Shown: positions 36,087 to 46,133 of the stretch, piece by piece | Position numbering within the stretch: the first letter of the stretch is position 1 | Layout of the letters: each line of letters starts with the position of its first letter | From: Armatimonadota bacterium | GTDB lineage: Bacteria > Bacteroidota > Ignavibacteria > OLB7 | Direction: 5' to 3' | Assembly (NCBI GenBank): GCA_020850315.1 | Contig: JADZEY010000090.1 | Location: 33,117 to 97,116, forward strand | DNA: 64,000 bases | The notes under the pieces: generated by a model | What the model saw: the letters and a program-made list of their open reading frames with translations, nothing else | What the model was told of the DNA's origin: nothing | Databases searched by the model: none | Made by a program: the position numbers and the translations under genes

Positions 36087-38477
36087 TTAGCGAACCACCA
36101 CCACCTGCCGGATAGATTCTTGAGCGGGCCGGCCACTGCCCAGGCTACGAACGCGAAGCAGATAGCTGCCGGAAGGGAGTTGATGCAGCGGCATTGATAG
36201 GCGATGGATGCCCGAAGAGTACTCAGTTTCCGGCAATGGTTCGCCAACGCTGTTGCCGCCGATGCCGAACAGTTGGGCCGAGATAGCCGACCGGAAGGGG
36301 AGTTGCACCGTGAAGGTTACCTGGTGAGCAAGCGGCGCAACCACAGGTTCCGAAACCAGAAGGCCAGCGGTGGCGGGGTTGTTATCAACGTTCAGCGAAG
36401 GGTTCACCAGGGGGAGTTTCAGCAAGAAGCCATCGCGATTGCCGGCGTGGGTGCGGTTTTCGGCACCGGCGGTGGTGGGGAAGTTGGGGGCGCTGGTATA
36501 TCCGGCCACGTAAGCGTTGCCGGGTTGATCCACCGCAACAGCGATTGCCTCATCACGCAGGTCGCTTCCGAAAAAGGAGGAATAGAGTAATCGAGTGCCA
36601 GTGGAGTGAATTTTGGCCACAAACGCATCATCCCCACCACTGATTGTTCGGAAATCGGCATCGGGTGTGGTGGGGAAATCGGCAGATGAAGTTTGCCCCA
36701 CCACGTAGGGGTTGCCCCGGTCATCCAGTCCCATTCCGGTAATCCGATCTACCCCAGCCCCCCCCACAAAGGAGGAAAATTCCAGTGCCGAGCCGTCGGC
36801 GGAAAGCCGGGTGATCCATCCATTTTCCAGGGCTGGCGGCGCGGCCAGCAACGCCGATGGAGTGGTTGGGAAATTAGCCGAAAGGGTCCGCCCTGCAACA
36901 ATCGCCGCGCCATCGGCTGTTACGGCAATCGCATTGGCATAATCATCGCCATCGCCACCGAACACCGTGGAGTACAGAAGTTGCGAGAGCGCGGGATTGA
37001 ACTTGCTGATAAACACCTCGCTGTTGCCGCCGCGTGCATTGGTGTAGGCGTTGGGCGTTACCGGAAAATCCGACGACCGTGTGGCTCCTGTGATATAGAC
37101 GTTTCCACCTCTATCCAGAGCGATGGAGTTGGCTTCATCAACATTATCCCCGCCGATCAGTGTTGCCGCCACAATCGAATCTCCAGAAGGGTTCATCTTC
37201 AGGATGTAGGTGTCGTAGTTGGCCCGCAGCACCGAATCGAACGCGCCAGCAGTGGTCGGGAAATCTTGATTCAGCGTCCGCCCGGTAAGGTAGGCGTAGC
37301 CCTGCGGATCGGTGGCCAAGCTGAACGCAAAATCTCCATACGAAGCAGTGACAAAGGTGGAGAAGATCAACACATCTCCGGTTGGCGAAAGCCGTGTTAA
37401 AAAGCTGGCGGTATTGGCCGAATCAATCGTGCGGCGGAACGCTCCATCGGTTGTTGGGAATTGCCGCGAGCGTGTCCAGCCGGTTATCAGCAACGAACCC
37501 GTTGCATCGCTTGCCAATCCCTGCGGCATATCGTCTCCTTCCCCCCCCAGATACGTCGCGAACAGCATTCGGCTTGCGTCGCTGCTGTATTTGCAGATCA
37601 CAACGTCGCGCCCGGCTTGGTAGGTGATGTCGTAGGCTCCATCGTTGGTGGGGAAGTCGGTGGAGAGTGAGTATCCGCCGGTGAAGATATTGCCGGAAGA
37701 ATCGCGGCAGACGGTGAGCATCAGGTCATCCTGGGCGCCGCCCACCAGCGTGGAGAACACCAACGGGTCAATCACCAACGGCTGTTCGGGATCGTAGCTG
37801 CCAACATCAAACGCAATCGTCCCTGCATCGGTTTGGATAAACGTGCACTCTACCTCCGTCCGCCGCTCCCCTTCCCCCTGATATGCCAGCAATTCTTTCT
37901 GCTCAATGATTCCCACAGGTGTTGCTATCAACAGTGCTCCCTGCGGCGTGATCTGGATCCCGGTTGCGCCGCTTACGGCAAACCGAATTTGCTGTGGGTT
38001 GGCCCCGGAAGCAATCACCAGATCGTAGCGTAACGCCCCGCTTTGAAGGTAGTAGCGAACATCAATTCCGGGATAGAGTTCATCCACATAGACTTCCCCC
38101 CAAGCCGGAACGTTGGAACGCCACCGGTTGGGTACGGAGCCACGGAAAAAATTGCTACGGGCAGATTTCTGGCCCGAGGTGATAATCGTTGGTCTGGTGT
38201 TCGCCCCCAGAAACGTGGTTCGGATAACCGCGCCTTGCCTGCGGATGGGGAGTGAGGTTGAAACTGGCGATTCAGTTCCAGAAGCAACCTGAAGATCTGT
38301 CAGCCAGCCATTGGGGGTAATCCACGTGGTGGTTTGCGCCCCCTGCAAGCGATACAGCGCGTTGCTATCCCATTGCCCACGGTTCTCCACAAACCCTCCT
38401 ACGATCCCTTGCGACCAGAGCGGAGGTGCGGCCACAATCAAGCAACAGCAAACAACGAAGGTCGAGAATTGGCGCAT
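36087..38477 (-). CDS. SBBP beta-propeller repeat protein with a T9SS sorting tail
   Basis: 796 residues from ATG 38477 (MRQFSTFVVCCCLIVAAPPL), which gives a signal peptide. After an N-terminal domain (FVENRGQWDSNALYRLQG) come at least seven SBBP repeats with the pattern STxxGGxxxD, xxDxxGNxYxxGxTxSxDFPTT, for example YLGGEGDDMPQGLASDATGS and VFGGDGDDYANAIAVTADGA. The C-terminus (VTFTVQLPFRSAISAQLFGI, then LPSGSYLLRVRSLGSG) is a type A sorting tail. Expected to be secreted and attached at the surface. Confidence 0.85.
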   Translation of the reverse strand: MRQFSTFVVCCCLIVAAPPLWSQGIVGGFVENRGQWDSNALYRLQGAQTTTWITPNGWLTDLQVASGTESPVSTSLPIRRQGAVIRTTFLGANTRPTIITSGQKSARSNFFRGSVPNRWRSNVPAWGEVYVDELYPGIDVRYYLQSGALRYDLVIASGANPQQIRFAVSGATGIQITPQGALLIATPVGIIEQKELLAYQGEGERRTEVECTFIQTDAGTIAFDVGSYDPEQPLVIDPLVFSTLVGGAQDDLMLTVCRDSSGNIFTGGYSLSTDFPTNDGAYDITYQAGRDVVICKYSSDASRMLFATYLGGEGDDMPQGLASDATGSLLITGWTRSRQFPTTDGAFRRTIDSANTASFLTRLSPTGDVLIFSTFVTASYGDFAFSLATDPQGYAYLTGRTLNQDFPTTAGAFDSVLRANYDTYILKMNPSGDSIVAATLIGGDNVDEANSIALDRGGNVYITGATRSSDFPVTPNAYTNARGGNSEVFISKFNPALSQLLYSTVFGGDGDDYANAIAVTADGAAIVAGRTLSANFPTTPSALLAAPPALENGWITRLSADGSALEFSSFVGGAGVDRITGMGLDDRGNPYVVGQTSSADFPTTPDADFRTISGGDDAFVAKIHSTGTRLLYSSFFGSDLRDEAIAVAVDQPGNAYVAGYTSAPNFPTTAGAENRTHAGNRDGFLLKLPLVNPSLNVDNNPATAGLLVSEPVVAPLAHQVTFTVQLPFRSAISAQLFGIGGNSVGEPLPETEYSSGIHRLSMPLHQLPSGSYLLRVRSLGSGRPAQESIRQVVVVR

Positions 38478-38543
38478 GAAGGATACAGTTTTGTTTTGAT
38501 GGATGATCTGGTAATTGGCAGGTAATCGGCCAAAATGAAGGCG

Positions 38544-38551
38544 CAAACATA
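38544..38551 (-). promoter_or_regulatory. -7-like box TATGTTTG upstream of the SBBP gene
   Basis: Exact match to TAnnTTTG on the - strand, 67 bp before the start at 38477. Confidence 0.4.
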
Positions 38552-38592
38552 CAGTTTTAAGCCAACACCCGCCCCGATTCTTGCTGCGCTGG

Positions 38593-38623
38593 TTTGCTGC
38601 TGGCACTTCCTTGTGTATCTTGC
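38593..38623 (+). promoter_or_regulatory. Bacteroidota-type promoter of the acyl-CoA mutase gene
   Basis: TTTG at 38593-38596, a 19-bp spacer, and TATCTTGC at 38616-38623 (one mismatch to TAnnTTTG). This is the best two-box match in the window; the ATG is 43 bp downstream. Confidence 0.5.
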
Positions 38624-38666
38624 CGACAGTTATTCAAAACACACGATACAAAGCACAGAACCGACC

Positions 38667-40370
38667 ATGGGTATCAACGGCTATCATGCTAACGGCCACG
38701 CTTCCGAAGGGGAGCAACTGAGCTTCGATTTCCACGAAGCAAAATCCGCGTGGGAGAGTGCGGCTGCGGCCGCAAAAACCACAGGATTTAAGCACACCTC
38801 CCTTTCTGGCGAAGAAGTCCAGCAGATGTACACCCCCGATGACGTGAAGGGGTGGAAGTACATGGAGAAATTGGGCTTCCCGGGCGAGTATCCATTTACC
38901 CGTGGCGTTCACGCCAATATGTACCGTGGGAAGGTCTGGACCATGCGCCAATTTGCTGGGTTCGGCACGCCGGAAGACACCAACGAGCGGTTCAAATACC
39001 TGCTGGCACACGGGCAAACGGGGCTATCCACAGCGTTCGATCTTCCAACCCTGATGGGGCGCGACTCCGACGACCCGATGTCCGAGGGTGAGGTTGGTAT
39101 CTGTGGCGTGGCGGTCAGTTCGTTGGCCGATATGGAGCTTCTGTTCGACGGCATCCCGCTCGATAAAGTCTCCACCTCAATGACCATCAACTCCCCTGCA
39201 ATCATGGTATTTGCCTACTATCTGGCAGTTGCCGAAAAGCAGGGGATTCCGTTTAGCAAGCTGCGTGGCACGCTTCAGAACGACATTCTGAAGGAATACA
39301 TTGCCCAAAAAGAATACCTTTTCCCGCCGCGCCCATCGGTTCGGATTATTGCCGATATGATCGAGTGGTGCACAACCGAAGCACCACAATGGAACCCGGT
39401 TTCCATCAGTGGCTATCACATCCGCGAAGCCGGCTCCACCGCCGCACAAGAGCTTGCATTCACCCTTGCCGATGGTTTTGCGTACGTGGAAGAATGTTTG
39501 GCGCGGGGGATGGATATTGATGCGTTCGCGCCGCGCCTCAGCCACTTCTTCAACTCTCACATTGATTTTTTTGAAGAAATCGCAAAATTCCGTGCAGCCC
39601 GCCGGATTTACGCACGGCGAATGAAGGAAAAATATGGGGCAAAAAATCCGCGTTCTTGGATGCTCCGATTCCACACACAAACGGCGGGATGCAGCCTAAC
39701 GGCCCAGCAACCAGAAAACAACATCGTCCGCACAGCAGTCGAGGCATTGGCGGCGGTGCTGGGTGGAACGCAATCGCTGCACACAAACTCAATGGACGAA
39801 ACGCTGGCTCTTCCTTCGGAAAAAGCCGTAAAAATCGCGTTACGGACTCAACAAGTGATTGCCTACGAGACAGGGACAATAAATGCTATTGATCCGTTGG
39901 GTGGCAGTTATTACATTGAGGCGTTAACAGATAAAATTGAAGCCGAAGCCGAAGCCTATTTCGACAAAATAGACTCGCTTGGTGGAGTGATTCCGGCAAT
40001 TGAGATGGGATTTTTCCAGCGTGAGATTGCCGATGCCGCATACCGGTATCAGCGCGAGCTGGACGCAAAGGAGAAAATCATCGTTGGGGTAAACGATTTT
40101 GTGGAAGAGAACGAGAAGATAGACATCCCAATTCTGCAGATCACCAAGGACGTAGAAGCAAAGCAGATTGCGCGAATGCGGGAGCTACGCGCCAGCCGAA
40201 ACGCGGAGCGTGTAGAAGAGACATTGGCGGCATTGCGGCAATCCGCCGAAGACGGAACCAACCTAATGCCCCGTGTCCTAGACTGCGCCCGCGCCTACGT
40301 CACCGTCGGCGAAATGTGCCGATTGCTGGAAGAAGTGTTTGGGATTTATGAGGAACAGGTGGTGTTTTGA
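38667..40370 (+). CDS. Acyl-CoA mutase large subunit (methylmalonyl-CoA mutase family)
   Basis: Cytoplasmic B12-dependent rearrangement of short-chain acyl-CoA thioesters. 567 residues from ATG 38667 ([20 protein letters not shown]). The TIM-barrel catalytic domain is complete: [89 protein letters not shown] and [15 protein letters not shown]. The C-terminal cobalamin-binding domain of one-piece mutases is absent, so a separate small subunit must exist; it is not nearby. The [10 protein letters not shown] segment looks closer to isobutyryl-CoA-mutase-like proteins than to classical MutB (RGPYATMY), so substrate is uncertain. Confidence 0.9.
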   Translation: MGINGYHANGHASEGEQLSFDFHEAKSAWESAAAAAKTTGFKHTSLSGEEVQQMYTPDDVKGWKYMEKLGFPGEYPFTRGVHANMYRGKVWTMRQFAGFGTPEDTNERFKYLLAHGQTGLSTAFDLPTLMGRDSDDPMSEGEVGICGVAVSSLADMELLFDGIPLDKVSTSMTINSPAIMVFAYYLAVAEKQGIPFSKLRGTLQNDILKEYIAQKEYLFPPRPSVRIIADMIEWCTTEAPQWNPVSISGYHIREAGSTAAQELAFTLADGFAYVEECLARGMDIDAFAPRLSHFFNSHIDFFEEIAKFRAARRIYARRMKEKYGAKNPRSWMLRFHTQTAGCSLTAQQPENNIVRTAVEALAAVLGGTQSLHTNSMDETLALPSEKAVKIALRTQQVIAYETGTINAIDPLGGSYYIEALTDKIEAEAEAYFDKIDSLGGVIPAIEMGFFQREIADAAYRYQRELDAKEKIIVGVNDFVEENEKIDIPILQITKDVEAKQIARMRELRASRNAERVEETLAALRQSAEDGTNLMPRVLDCARAYVTVGEMCRLLEEVFGIYEEQVVF

Positions 40371-40396
40371 GGGGGGGAAGCATATATACAATCGTC

Positions 40397-41480
40397 ATGA
40401 ACACAAACAAGCTAAATCTTTGCCTGCTGCTCATCACAATTTTCACTCTGATTAGTTGTGGTAGCAATTCCACTGATTCTACGAATACTTTTCGCATTAC
40501 TGGGAAGGTGACTGACTTGTTGACAAATCAACCCATTAATGGTGTGACTATTAGAATTACACCTCAATCTCAAAGCGTATTAACGAATAGTGAAGGTGCT
40601 TTTCACTTAAACGTGGAGCCTGGCACTTATCAAATTACTGCTGATAAAGATGGATACACTAGCAGTAATATCCAGATTGCTGTGGATAAAGACGTATCTG
40701 TTAGTTTTCAAATGTTTGATATAAATTCAAATTCTGGATTGATAGGTTATTACCCTTTGAATAATTCAGCAAAAGATGAAAGTCAATATAAAAATCATGG
40801 TCAATTTTTTAAGACAAATTCTGCGATGAATAGAAAAAACGATACTAACGCAGCTATGTTTTTTGATAATATGGCTATGATAAGTATTCCTCATGCACCT
40901 CATCTCGTTTTTGATTCATTAACCTCATTATACTCGGGTGCGTTGAGATTGCGAAATTCGATCCCTGTGGGCCTTGTAGATACTCGGCTTCGCGGGTAGC
41001 AATTTCGCAAACTGAAAGCACGTGAGTATAACTATAACAGGATGGGTGAAATTTTCAATTTCACAAGATAATTTTGCTGGAATCGTTGTTAAGGGGCCAC
41101 AAAAAACAAATTATCCTGGATTTCAATTGTATATTGCTAATGGTGGTTACCCTGCATTTGAGGTTACTACATCGAATCTGAATGGCTATAAAGACTTTAT
41201 TCGTTGTACTAGCAGCTTGAGTATTCAAGATGATAAGTGGCATTTTATTTCAGGAGTAGTTCATGCAGTAAATAAAAGTATAAGTTTATATGTTGATGGA
41301 GTTGAAGTCGCAAGACAAACAACGCCCGGAGACTTATATCCTGGATATAAAAATTCCGAACCTATTTTAATAGGGATTGAACGAAATAAAACCATTTCCT
41401 TTAGCGGTTATATTGATGATGTTCAGATATATAAATCTGCTATGACCCAAAGCCAAATCATGGTTCTTTACAACAGATAG
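40397..41480 (+). pseudogene. LamG-domain lipoprotein gene interrupted by a palindromic insertion
   Basis: ATG 40397 starts a lipoprotein (LCLLLITIFTLISCGSN) with a carboxypeptidase-regulatory-like domain (FRITGKVTDLLTNQPINGVT, GTYQITADKDGYTSSN) and the first half of a LamG domain (GLIGYYPLNNSAKDESQYKN). The frame enters foreign sequence at about 40928 and stops at 40999. The second half of LamG resumes in another frame at about 41022 (SITITGWVKFSISQ, DNFAGIVVKGPQ, YIDDVQIYKSAMTQSQ) and ends at 41480. The same domain is intact in the genes at 42.3 and 44.2 kb. AT-rich; first gene of the island. Confidence 0.82.
40928..41031 (+). mobile_element. MITE-like palindromic insertion, about 104 bp
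   Basis: Ends in exact 8-bp inverted repeats (TTATACTC at 40928-40935, GAGTATAA at 41024-41031). Pairing continues imperfectly inward, including TTGCGAAATT / AATTTCGCAA, about 26 of 32 positions in all. It is more GC-rich than the surrounding gene and has no coding capacity. I could not identify a target-site duplication with confidence. Confidence 0.65.
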
Positions 41481-41506
41481 CCAACAAACAATAAAACATA
41501 AAACGC

Positions 41507-42289
41507 ATGGAAAACCAGCTTAGCTCAAGAATAACCGAGTATTTCTCACGTGATGATGCAGCTTCACAGTGGTGGAATATTGATTCGAAAACTGGAGGGC
41601 GATATGGAAAGCAAATTCAATTTATTCGAAAAAATGTCTCAATAAAAAATTTAACTGCGTTAGATGTTGCTACTGGACTAGGTAGGTTTGCAATTGATTT
41701 TGCTAAATCAGGAGCTAATAAGGTTGTTGGGATTGATATTTCAGCGTCAATGATAGAAAAGGCAAAAAATAATGCTCTTCAAGAAAATACAGGAGATAAA
41801 ATAGAATTTAAAGTTGGCAATGCTGCGGATCTGAATCTTACTGCAAACTCATTTGATGTCATATCATTAATGGAAGTTCTTGTCCACCTTCCTGATCCCG
41901 TATCAGTAATAAAAAATCTATCAAATTATCTCAAACCTAATGGTATTTTTATTACGAATTATGATTACCCACGTGCTCCTAAAGTCACTTATCCCATTGA
42001 CACTATGGTAGCACTTACTCGAGGTATTCTAAGAAGGAAATTTAAGCGTGATACGGTAATGCTAAGTACGGTAGATGAGACAATCGGCTCCTTAGAAAAA
42101 TCTAAAAATAAAGAGGTGAAATTTATGCGCCCAAAAGATGCCTATCGAGGGCTTACGGCTACTGATGTAAATCAGATGTTAAAGGATGCAGGGTTGGTGA
42201 TTATACATGAAATGTCAGAATTTCCTAGTGTCGGCAATATCGTTTTCCCAATTTCAATAGGAAAAATGGTGATTGCTCAAAAGCGTTAA
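41507..42289 (+). CDS. SAM-dependent class I methyltransferase
   Basis: 260 residues. Motif I LDVATGLGRF at about 52-61, the acidic residue after strand 2 in VVGIDIS (D77), then VGNAADLNLTANSFDVISL and LVHLPDPVSVIKNLSNYLKP, as in the ubiE/Methyltransf_11 type. No signal peptide. Substrate unknown; the CapK-like and DUF362 neighbours hint at glycan or secondary-metabolite modification, which is inference. Low GC. Lies between two LamG genes on the same strand, 5 bp before the next. Confidence 0.82.
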   Translation: MENQLSSRITEYFSRDDAASQWWNIDSKTGGRYGKQIQFIRKNVSIKNLTALDVATGLGRFAIDFAKSGANKVVGIDISASMIEKAKNNALQENTGDKIEFKVGNAADLNLTANSFDVISLMEVLVHLPDPVSVIKNLSNYLKPNGIFITNYDYPRAPKVTYPIDTMVALTRGILRRKFKRDTVMLSTVDETIGSLEKSKNKEVKFMRPKDAYRGLTATDVNQMLKDAGLVIIHEMSEFPSVGNIVFPISIGKMVIAQKR

Positions 42290-42294
42290 CCGCC

Positions 42295-44187
42295 GTGAAT
42301 GTAAAACCGTTATTAATTTTAGTGTGGCTTCTTGCAGGAAGCTGTGTCGTTAATGCGCAGGCGACACTGGTGGGATATTACCCTTTCAATGGTAATGCAC
42401 AAGATTATAGTGGTAAGGAACACCATGGAGTAGTAAATGGGTGCGAGTTAACATGTGACCGTTTTGGGAACGACAAAAGCGCATATTACTTTAATGGAAA
42501 TAGCTTTATATCAATAGCGGATAACCAAGATTTTTCATTCGGTCCTACCGATAGCATGTCGGTAGCGGCATGGGTAAAAATTTCAACCGATCAACCTGAT
42601 TTTGCTGGAATTGTTGTAAAAGGCCCCACAAATACTAATCGGCCGGGCTTCCAGCTTGTAATTTTATCTCGATTTCTCCCTGCAGCAGAGGCAACAATAC
42701 CTAATGATAACTTTGTTAGGTTGATGGCGGACAGGTCTCTATATAAGTGTAGTTGGCATTTTTTAACGGTAACGGTCTCCACAAAGCGTTCAGAGGTTAC
42801 CTTGTATATTGATGGTGTTGTTGCTGGATCAGTTACCCAGCCAGGTATTGATGTAAGCTACAATAATAACTATCCTATTTACATAGGCAAAGAACGTAAT
42901 TCCAGCGTGTTTTTCACAGGGGTAATTGATGATGTTCGTATCTATAGAGGGATACTTAGCCAAAATCAAATACGTAGTTTATATAACGAGAAATCATGGC
43001 CAGAATCACGTAGGAATTGCGGGGAAAAAGATGTTGATACCATAATCAAAGAATGTACTGAATTGGTTGTCTTACAAAGTCGTCGCCTTAAGCCTCCTTA
43101 TACATGGTCTACCGGGATTAATACAGTAAGTCTTCAAATAAATAAGGAAGGGAAGTATTGGGTAATTGGCACTGATGATAATGGATGCCAGAGTATGGAT
43201 TCTTTTGTAGTTGTAAATAAATATAAAACGGATGTATCTATTGGCTCGGATCGTACAATCTGTGTAGGGGATACAGTGAATTTATCTGCAATATCGTTGC
43301 CAGCAGACTCCAGTATAACAGAATATCAATGGTATATAGCCCCAAGTCAATTGCTTTCTACATCTGCAAGTATCACAATCCAACCGAGCAAAACAACCAC
43401 ATACTATCTTAAAACCACTTCAAAATATGGATGCATTAGTACTGATACTGTTACTGTGACGGTTAATCCGGAACAGTCGTTAAACACTTATACCGAATCG
43501 GTAGAGAATATTTATCCTGGAGCATTGATTTCAATCCCAATATCTTTCGTTAATTCTATTATTACGAAGTCAATTGATAAAATTAAATGCGTAATTAGAT
43601 TTAAATCGAATTCGTGTCTTATTGAAAATATATTAACTGAGGGAACCGTATTTTCAGGATGGAATGTTAATAATAAGAAAACATTCAATGACTCTATAAC
43701 ATTTGAGTTGCAGTCGTTCGGTAGCGGACTTGTAATTAATTCTTTTAATTTAGCCTTGATTTTGAACGTCCGAATCTTTATTGGTGATGCCTTAATGTGT
43801 CCCATCTCAGCTGAATTTCAATCTTTAAATAATTTACCATGTATCTCATATTCTTATAACACAGGGTTAATGGGTATAGATACTTCTATATGTGGTTTGC
43901 GTCATAGGCTAATTGAAGTAACGCAAGAAAGTAATATGATTAAAATCAAAAATAATATAGTGCAATCTCAAATAGACATAGAGTATTCTCATTCTTTTGA
44001 TGAACATGTAGATATAAAAATTATGAATGTATCTGGTTCAATAGTGAGAGCTTTGTTAAATGAAAAACAAAAAAATGGATTATACAAAAATTCGTACTCT
44101 ATATCTGGTTTATCGAATGGATTGTATTACTGCATAATATGTATTGGTGATAAAATTAATAGATTGCCATTCTTGATAGCTCACTAA
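42295..44187 (+). CDS. Secreted LamG-domain protein with a T9SS-like tail
   Basis: 630 residues from GTG 42295. Signal peptide (LLILVWLLAGSCVVNAQ), LamG/concanavalin-like domain at about 25-230 (LVGYYPFNGNAQDYSGKEHH, MSVAAWVKISTDQPDFAGIV, VIDDVRIYRGILSQNQIRSL), then Ig-like segments (PPYTWSTGINTVSLQINKEG, VTVTVNPEQ), and a C-terminal sorting-like tail (VDIKIMNVSGSIVRALL, GLSNGLYYCIICIGD). Probably binds a polysaccharide or surface ligand. AT-rich. Paralogue of the flanking LamG genes. Confidence 0.8.
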   Translation: MNVKPLLILVWLLAGSCVVNAQATLVGYYPFNGNAQDYSGKEHHGVVNGCELTCDRFGNDKSAYYFNGNSFISIADNQDFSFGPTDSMSVAAWVKISTDQPDFAGIVVKGPTNTNRPGFQLVILSRFLPAAEATIPNDNFVRLMADRSLYKCSWHFLTVTVSTKRSEVTLYIDGVVAGSVTQPGIDVSYNNNYPIYIGKERNSSVFFTGVIDDVRIYRGILSQNQIRSLYNEKSWPESRRNCGEKDVDTIIKECTELVVLQSRRLKPPYTWSTGINTVSLQINKEGKYWVIGTDDNGCQSMDSFVVVNKYKTDVSIGSDRTICVGDTVNLSAISLPADSSITEYQWYIAPSQLLSTSASITIQPSKTTTYYLKTTSKYGCISTDTVTVTVNPEQSLNTYTESVENIYPGALISIPISFVNSIITKSIDKIKCVIRFKSNSCLIENILTEGTVFSGWNVNNKKTFNDSITFELQSFGSGLVINSFNLALILNVRIFIGDALMCPISAEFQSLNNLPCISYSYNTGLMGIDTSICGLRHRLIEVTQESNMIKIKNNIVQSQIDIEYSHSFDEHVDIKIMNVSGSIVRALLNEKQKNGLYKNSYSISGLSNGLYYCIICIGDKINRLPFLIAH

Positions 44188-44211
44188 TCATCTAACCGTA
44201 TAGGTGACAAC

Positions 44212-46122
44212 ATGACATTATATCGCCGATTTGCAAACGCTAACTCAAATCTGTTTTTTGTCGCGATTTCTATATTTTTACTATATCTATTTGCAAATAA
44301 TTTGTATGGGCAAGACTTGGTTGCTTATTATCCGTTTAATAATAACGCTAAAGATGAAAGTGGAAATAATAATAATGGGGAGGTGTTTGGAGCAACCTTA
44401 ACTTGTAATCGTTTTGGCATACCTTCTTCTGCTTATGCTTTTAATGGCAATAACTTTATTAAAGTAAACCACTCTAATTCTTTGATGTTTGATGATAATG
44501 ACGATCTTTTTATAACAGCATGGATAAAATTCTCTCAAAATCAATCAGATTTTGCCGGAATTGTTGTGAAGGGGCCAACAAACATAAATCGCCCTGGATT
44601 CCAATTTTTTATTATCAATAGCAATAGGATTGCTGCCGAGGCAACGATCCCGGATAATGACTTTGTGCGAATTACGGGCAGTAATGTTATGGATATATGT
44701 AAATGGTATTTTGTTGCAGTAGAATTTTCAACCAGTAAAAAACGAATTAGGTTATTCGTTGACGGGGTGATGATTAGTGAAATAGCAGCACCAGTTATGA
44801 ACCCTTCATATAAATCTTTAGACCCCCTCTTCATCGGCAAAGACCGAAACTCGGTGCGGTTTTTCAAGGGTTCTATTGATGATATTCGTATTTACCGTGG
44901 TGCTTTGTCTGATTCGGCTGTTCAAGCGTTATACCATGAAAATGGATGGCCAAACGCTGTACCAAGTTTGAAGATTATTCCCAATGGACCAACGGAGTTT
45001 TGTGAAGGCCAGAGTGTTACCCTAACTGCGCCGCAATGCATTCGCTCGTATCAGTGGTCTAATGGTGCTACTACTTCTTCTATCACTGTGAACACATCGG
45101 GAAATTATCGCTTAACTGGCTATGATGCCGACGGCTGCATTGTTGCCCAAGACTCAGTGGATGTTACAGTACTCAATTGTAGCCCAGATACTGCAACTGG
45201 CGATTTCACCATCAATATCCGTAGTAATTGCCCAGGGCACACTGAACGTATGACCATCCCTTTCGTGAACACGTATTATTCAGATACGCTAACCAGTGTC
45301 AGTTTTACGGGAAGCAGTGCCTCGGCATTTTCCTATAATGGTACATTCCCCAAGTATCTTCCTCCCACTACCCCAGTGTTGTTACCAATCACCTTCCGTT
45401 GGGTAAAACCTGGAAGCCAGAAAGTAGTGATGACGCTTTCTACGTCATCGGGCCGCCAGCATCGTATTCTATTAAAAACGCCTGTCGGTAATGCAATTAC
45501 GCCATTCTTAAATCTGAGCGAGGTAAGAGTTGGACCACAATCAGCAGTATTTGATACTTGCCTGACTGTGACGAACCTACTTGATGCCGGGGTGACGTTG
45601 AAGGATACTGTTTGGTTGGGACGCGGCCATTCCTTCAAGATTACTGCGCCTGCTTTGCCTTTTTACATCGGCTCTAAAGGCTCCGCTCAACTCTGTTTCC
45701 GCATTGAACCACTGGCCGCTACTGCAATGGATACAGTATTTATTGCGGCAGAAAACGCGCCTAATAATTGCCTTGCATGCTTTTATCAGCCAATCGAAGT
45801 GAGTACTCGGCCACCAAGACCGATGATTTCGTCGGCAGAAGATGAGCCTGTAACTGGGAATGGTAGGTTGAAGATGGCTGTTTTCCCGAACCCAAACATG
45901 GGCGAGATGACGTTGCTGCTGCAAGCATCCCATACGTTAACCGGAACAATCCTTGTTGTAGATGAACATGGACGCACGGTGATAGAGATGGCCAATCAAA
46001 AAATCTACTCAGGAAATAATTTGATCCCTATCGGGTCGCCTACATTATCTTCTGGAAGATACTCCATTGTCCTACAGTCAGGGGCTATGCGACTTGTGGA
46101 AGCGATTACCGTACAACAGTAG
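44212..46122 (+). CDS. Secreted LamG-domain protein with a T9SS sorting tail
   Basis: 636 residues. N-terminal signal (LFFVAISIFLLYLFANNLYG), LamG domain (LVAYYPFNNNAKDESGNNNN, FITAWIKFSQNQSDFAGIVV, SIDDIRIYRGALSDSAVQAL), an Ig/PKD-like segment (FCEGQSVTLTAPQCIRSYQW), further beta-rich sequence, and a clear sorting tail (VFPNPNMGEMTLLLQAS, LSSGRYSIVLQSGAMRL). The first half is AT-rich; the second half approaches the GC of the main chromosome, suggesting a mosaic origin. Confidence 0.83.
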   Translation: MTLYRRFANANSNLFFVAISIFLLYLFANNLYGQDLVAYYPFNNNAKDESGNNNNGEVFGATLTCNRFGIPSSAYAFNGNNFIKVNHSNSLMFDDNDDLFITAWIKFSQNQSDFAGIVVKGPTNINRPGFQFFIINSNRIAAEATIPDNDFVRITGSNVMDICKWYFVAVEFSTSKKRIRLFVDGVMISEIAAPVMNPSYKSLDPLFIGKDRNSVRFFKGSIDDIRIYRGALSDSAVQALYHENGWPNAVPSLKIIPNGPTEFCEGQSVTLTAPQCIRSYQWSNGATTSSITVNTSGNYRLTGYDADGCIVAQDSVDVTVLNCSPDTATGDFTINIRSNCPGHTERMTIPFVNTYYSDTLTSVSFTGSSASAFSYNGTFPKYLPPTTPVLLPITFRWVKPGSQKVVMTLSTSSGRQHRILLKTPVGNAITPFLNLSEVRVGPQSAVFDTCLTVTNLLDAGVTLKDTVWLGRGHSFKITAPALPFYIGSKGSAQLCFRIEPLAATAMDTVFIAAENAPNNCLACFYQPIEVSTRPPRPMISSAEDEPVTGNGRLKMAVFPNPNMGEMTLLLQASHTLTGTILVVDEHGRTVIEMANQKIYSGNNLIPIGSPTLSSGRYSIVLQSGAMRLVEAITVQQ

Positions 46123-46133
46123 CGTAACCGATC

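Noticed and set aside
38535..38666. N-terminal extension of the acyl-CoA mutase
   Set aside because: It overlaps the TTTG / TATCTTGC promoter; ATG 38667 gives the expected N-terminus.
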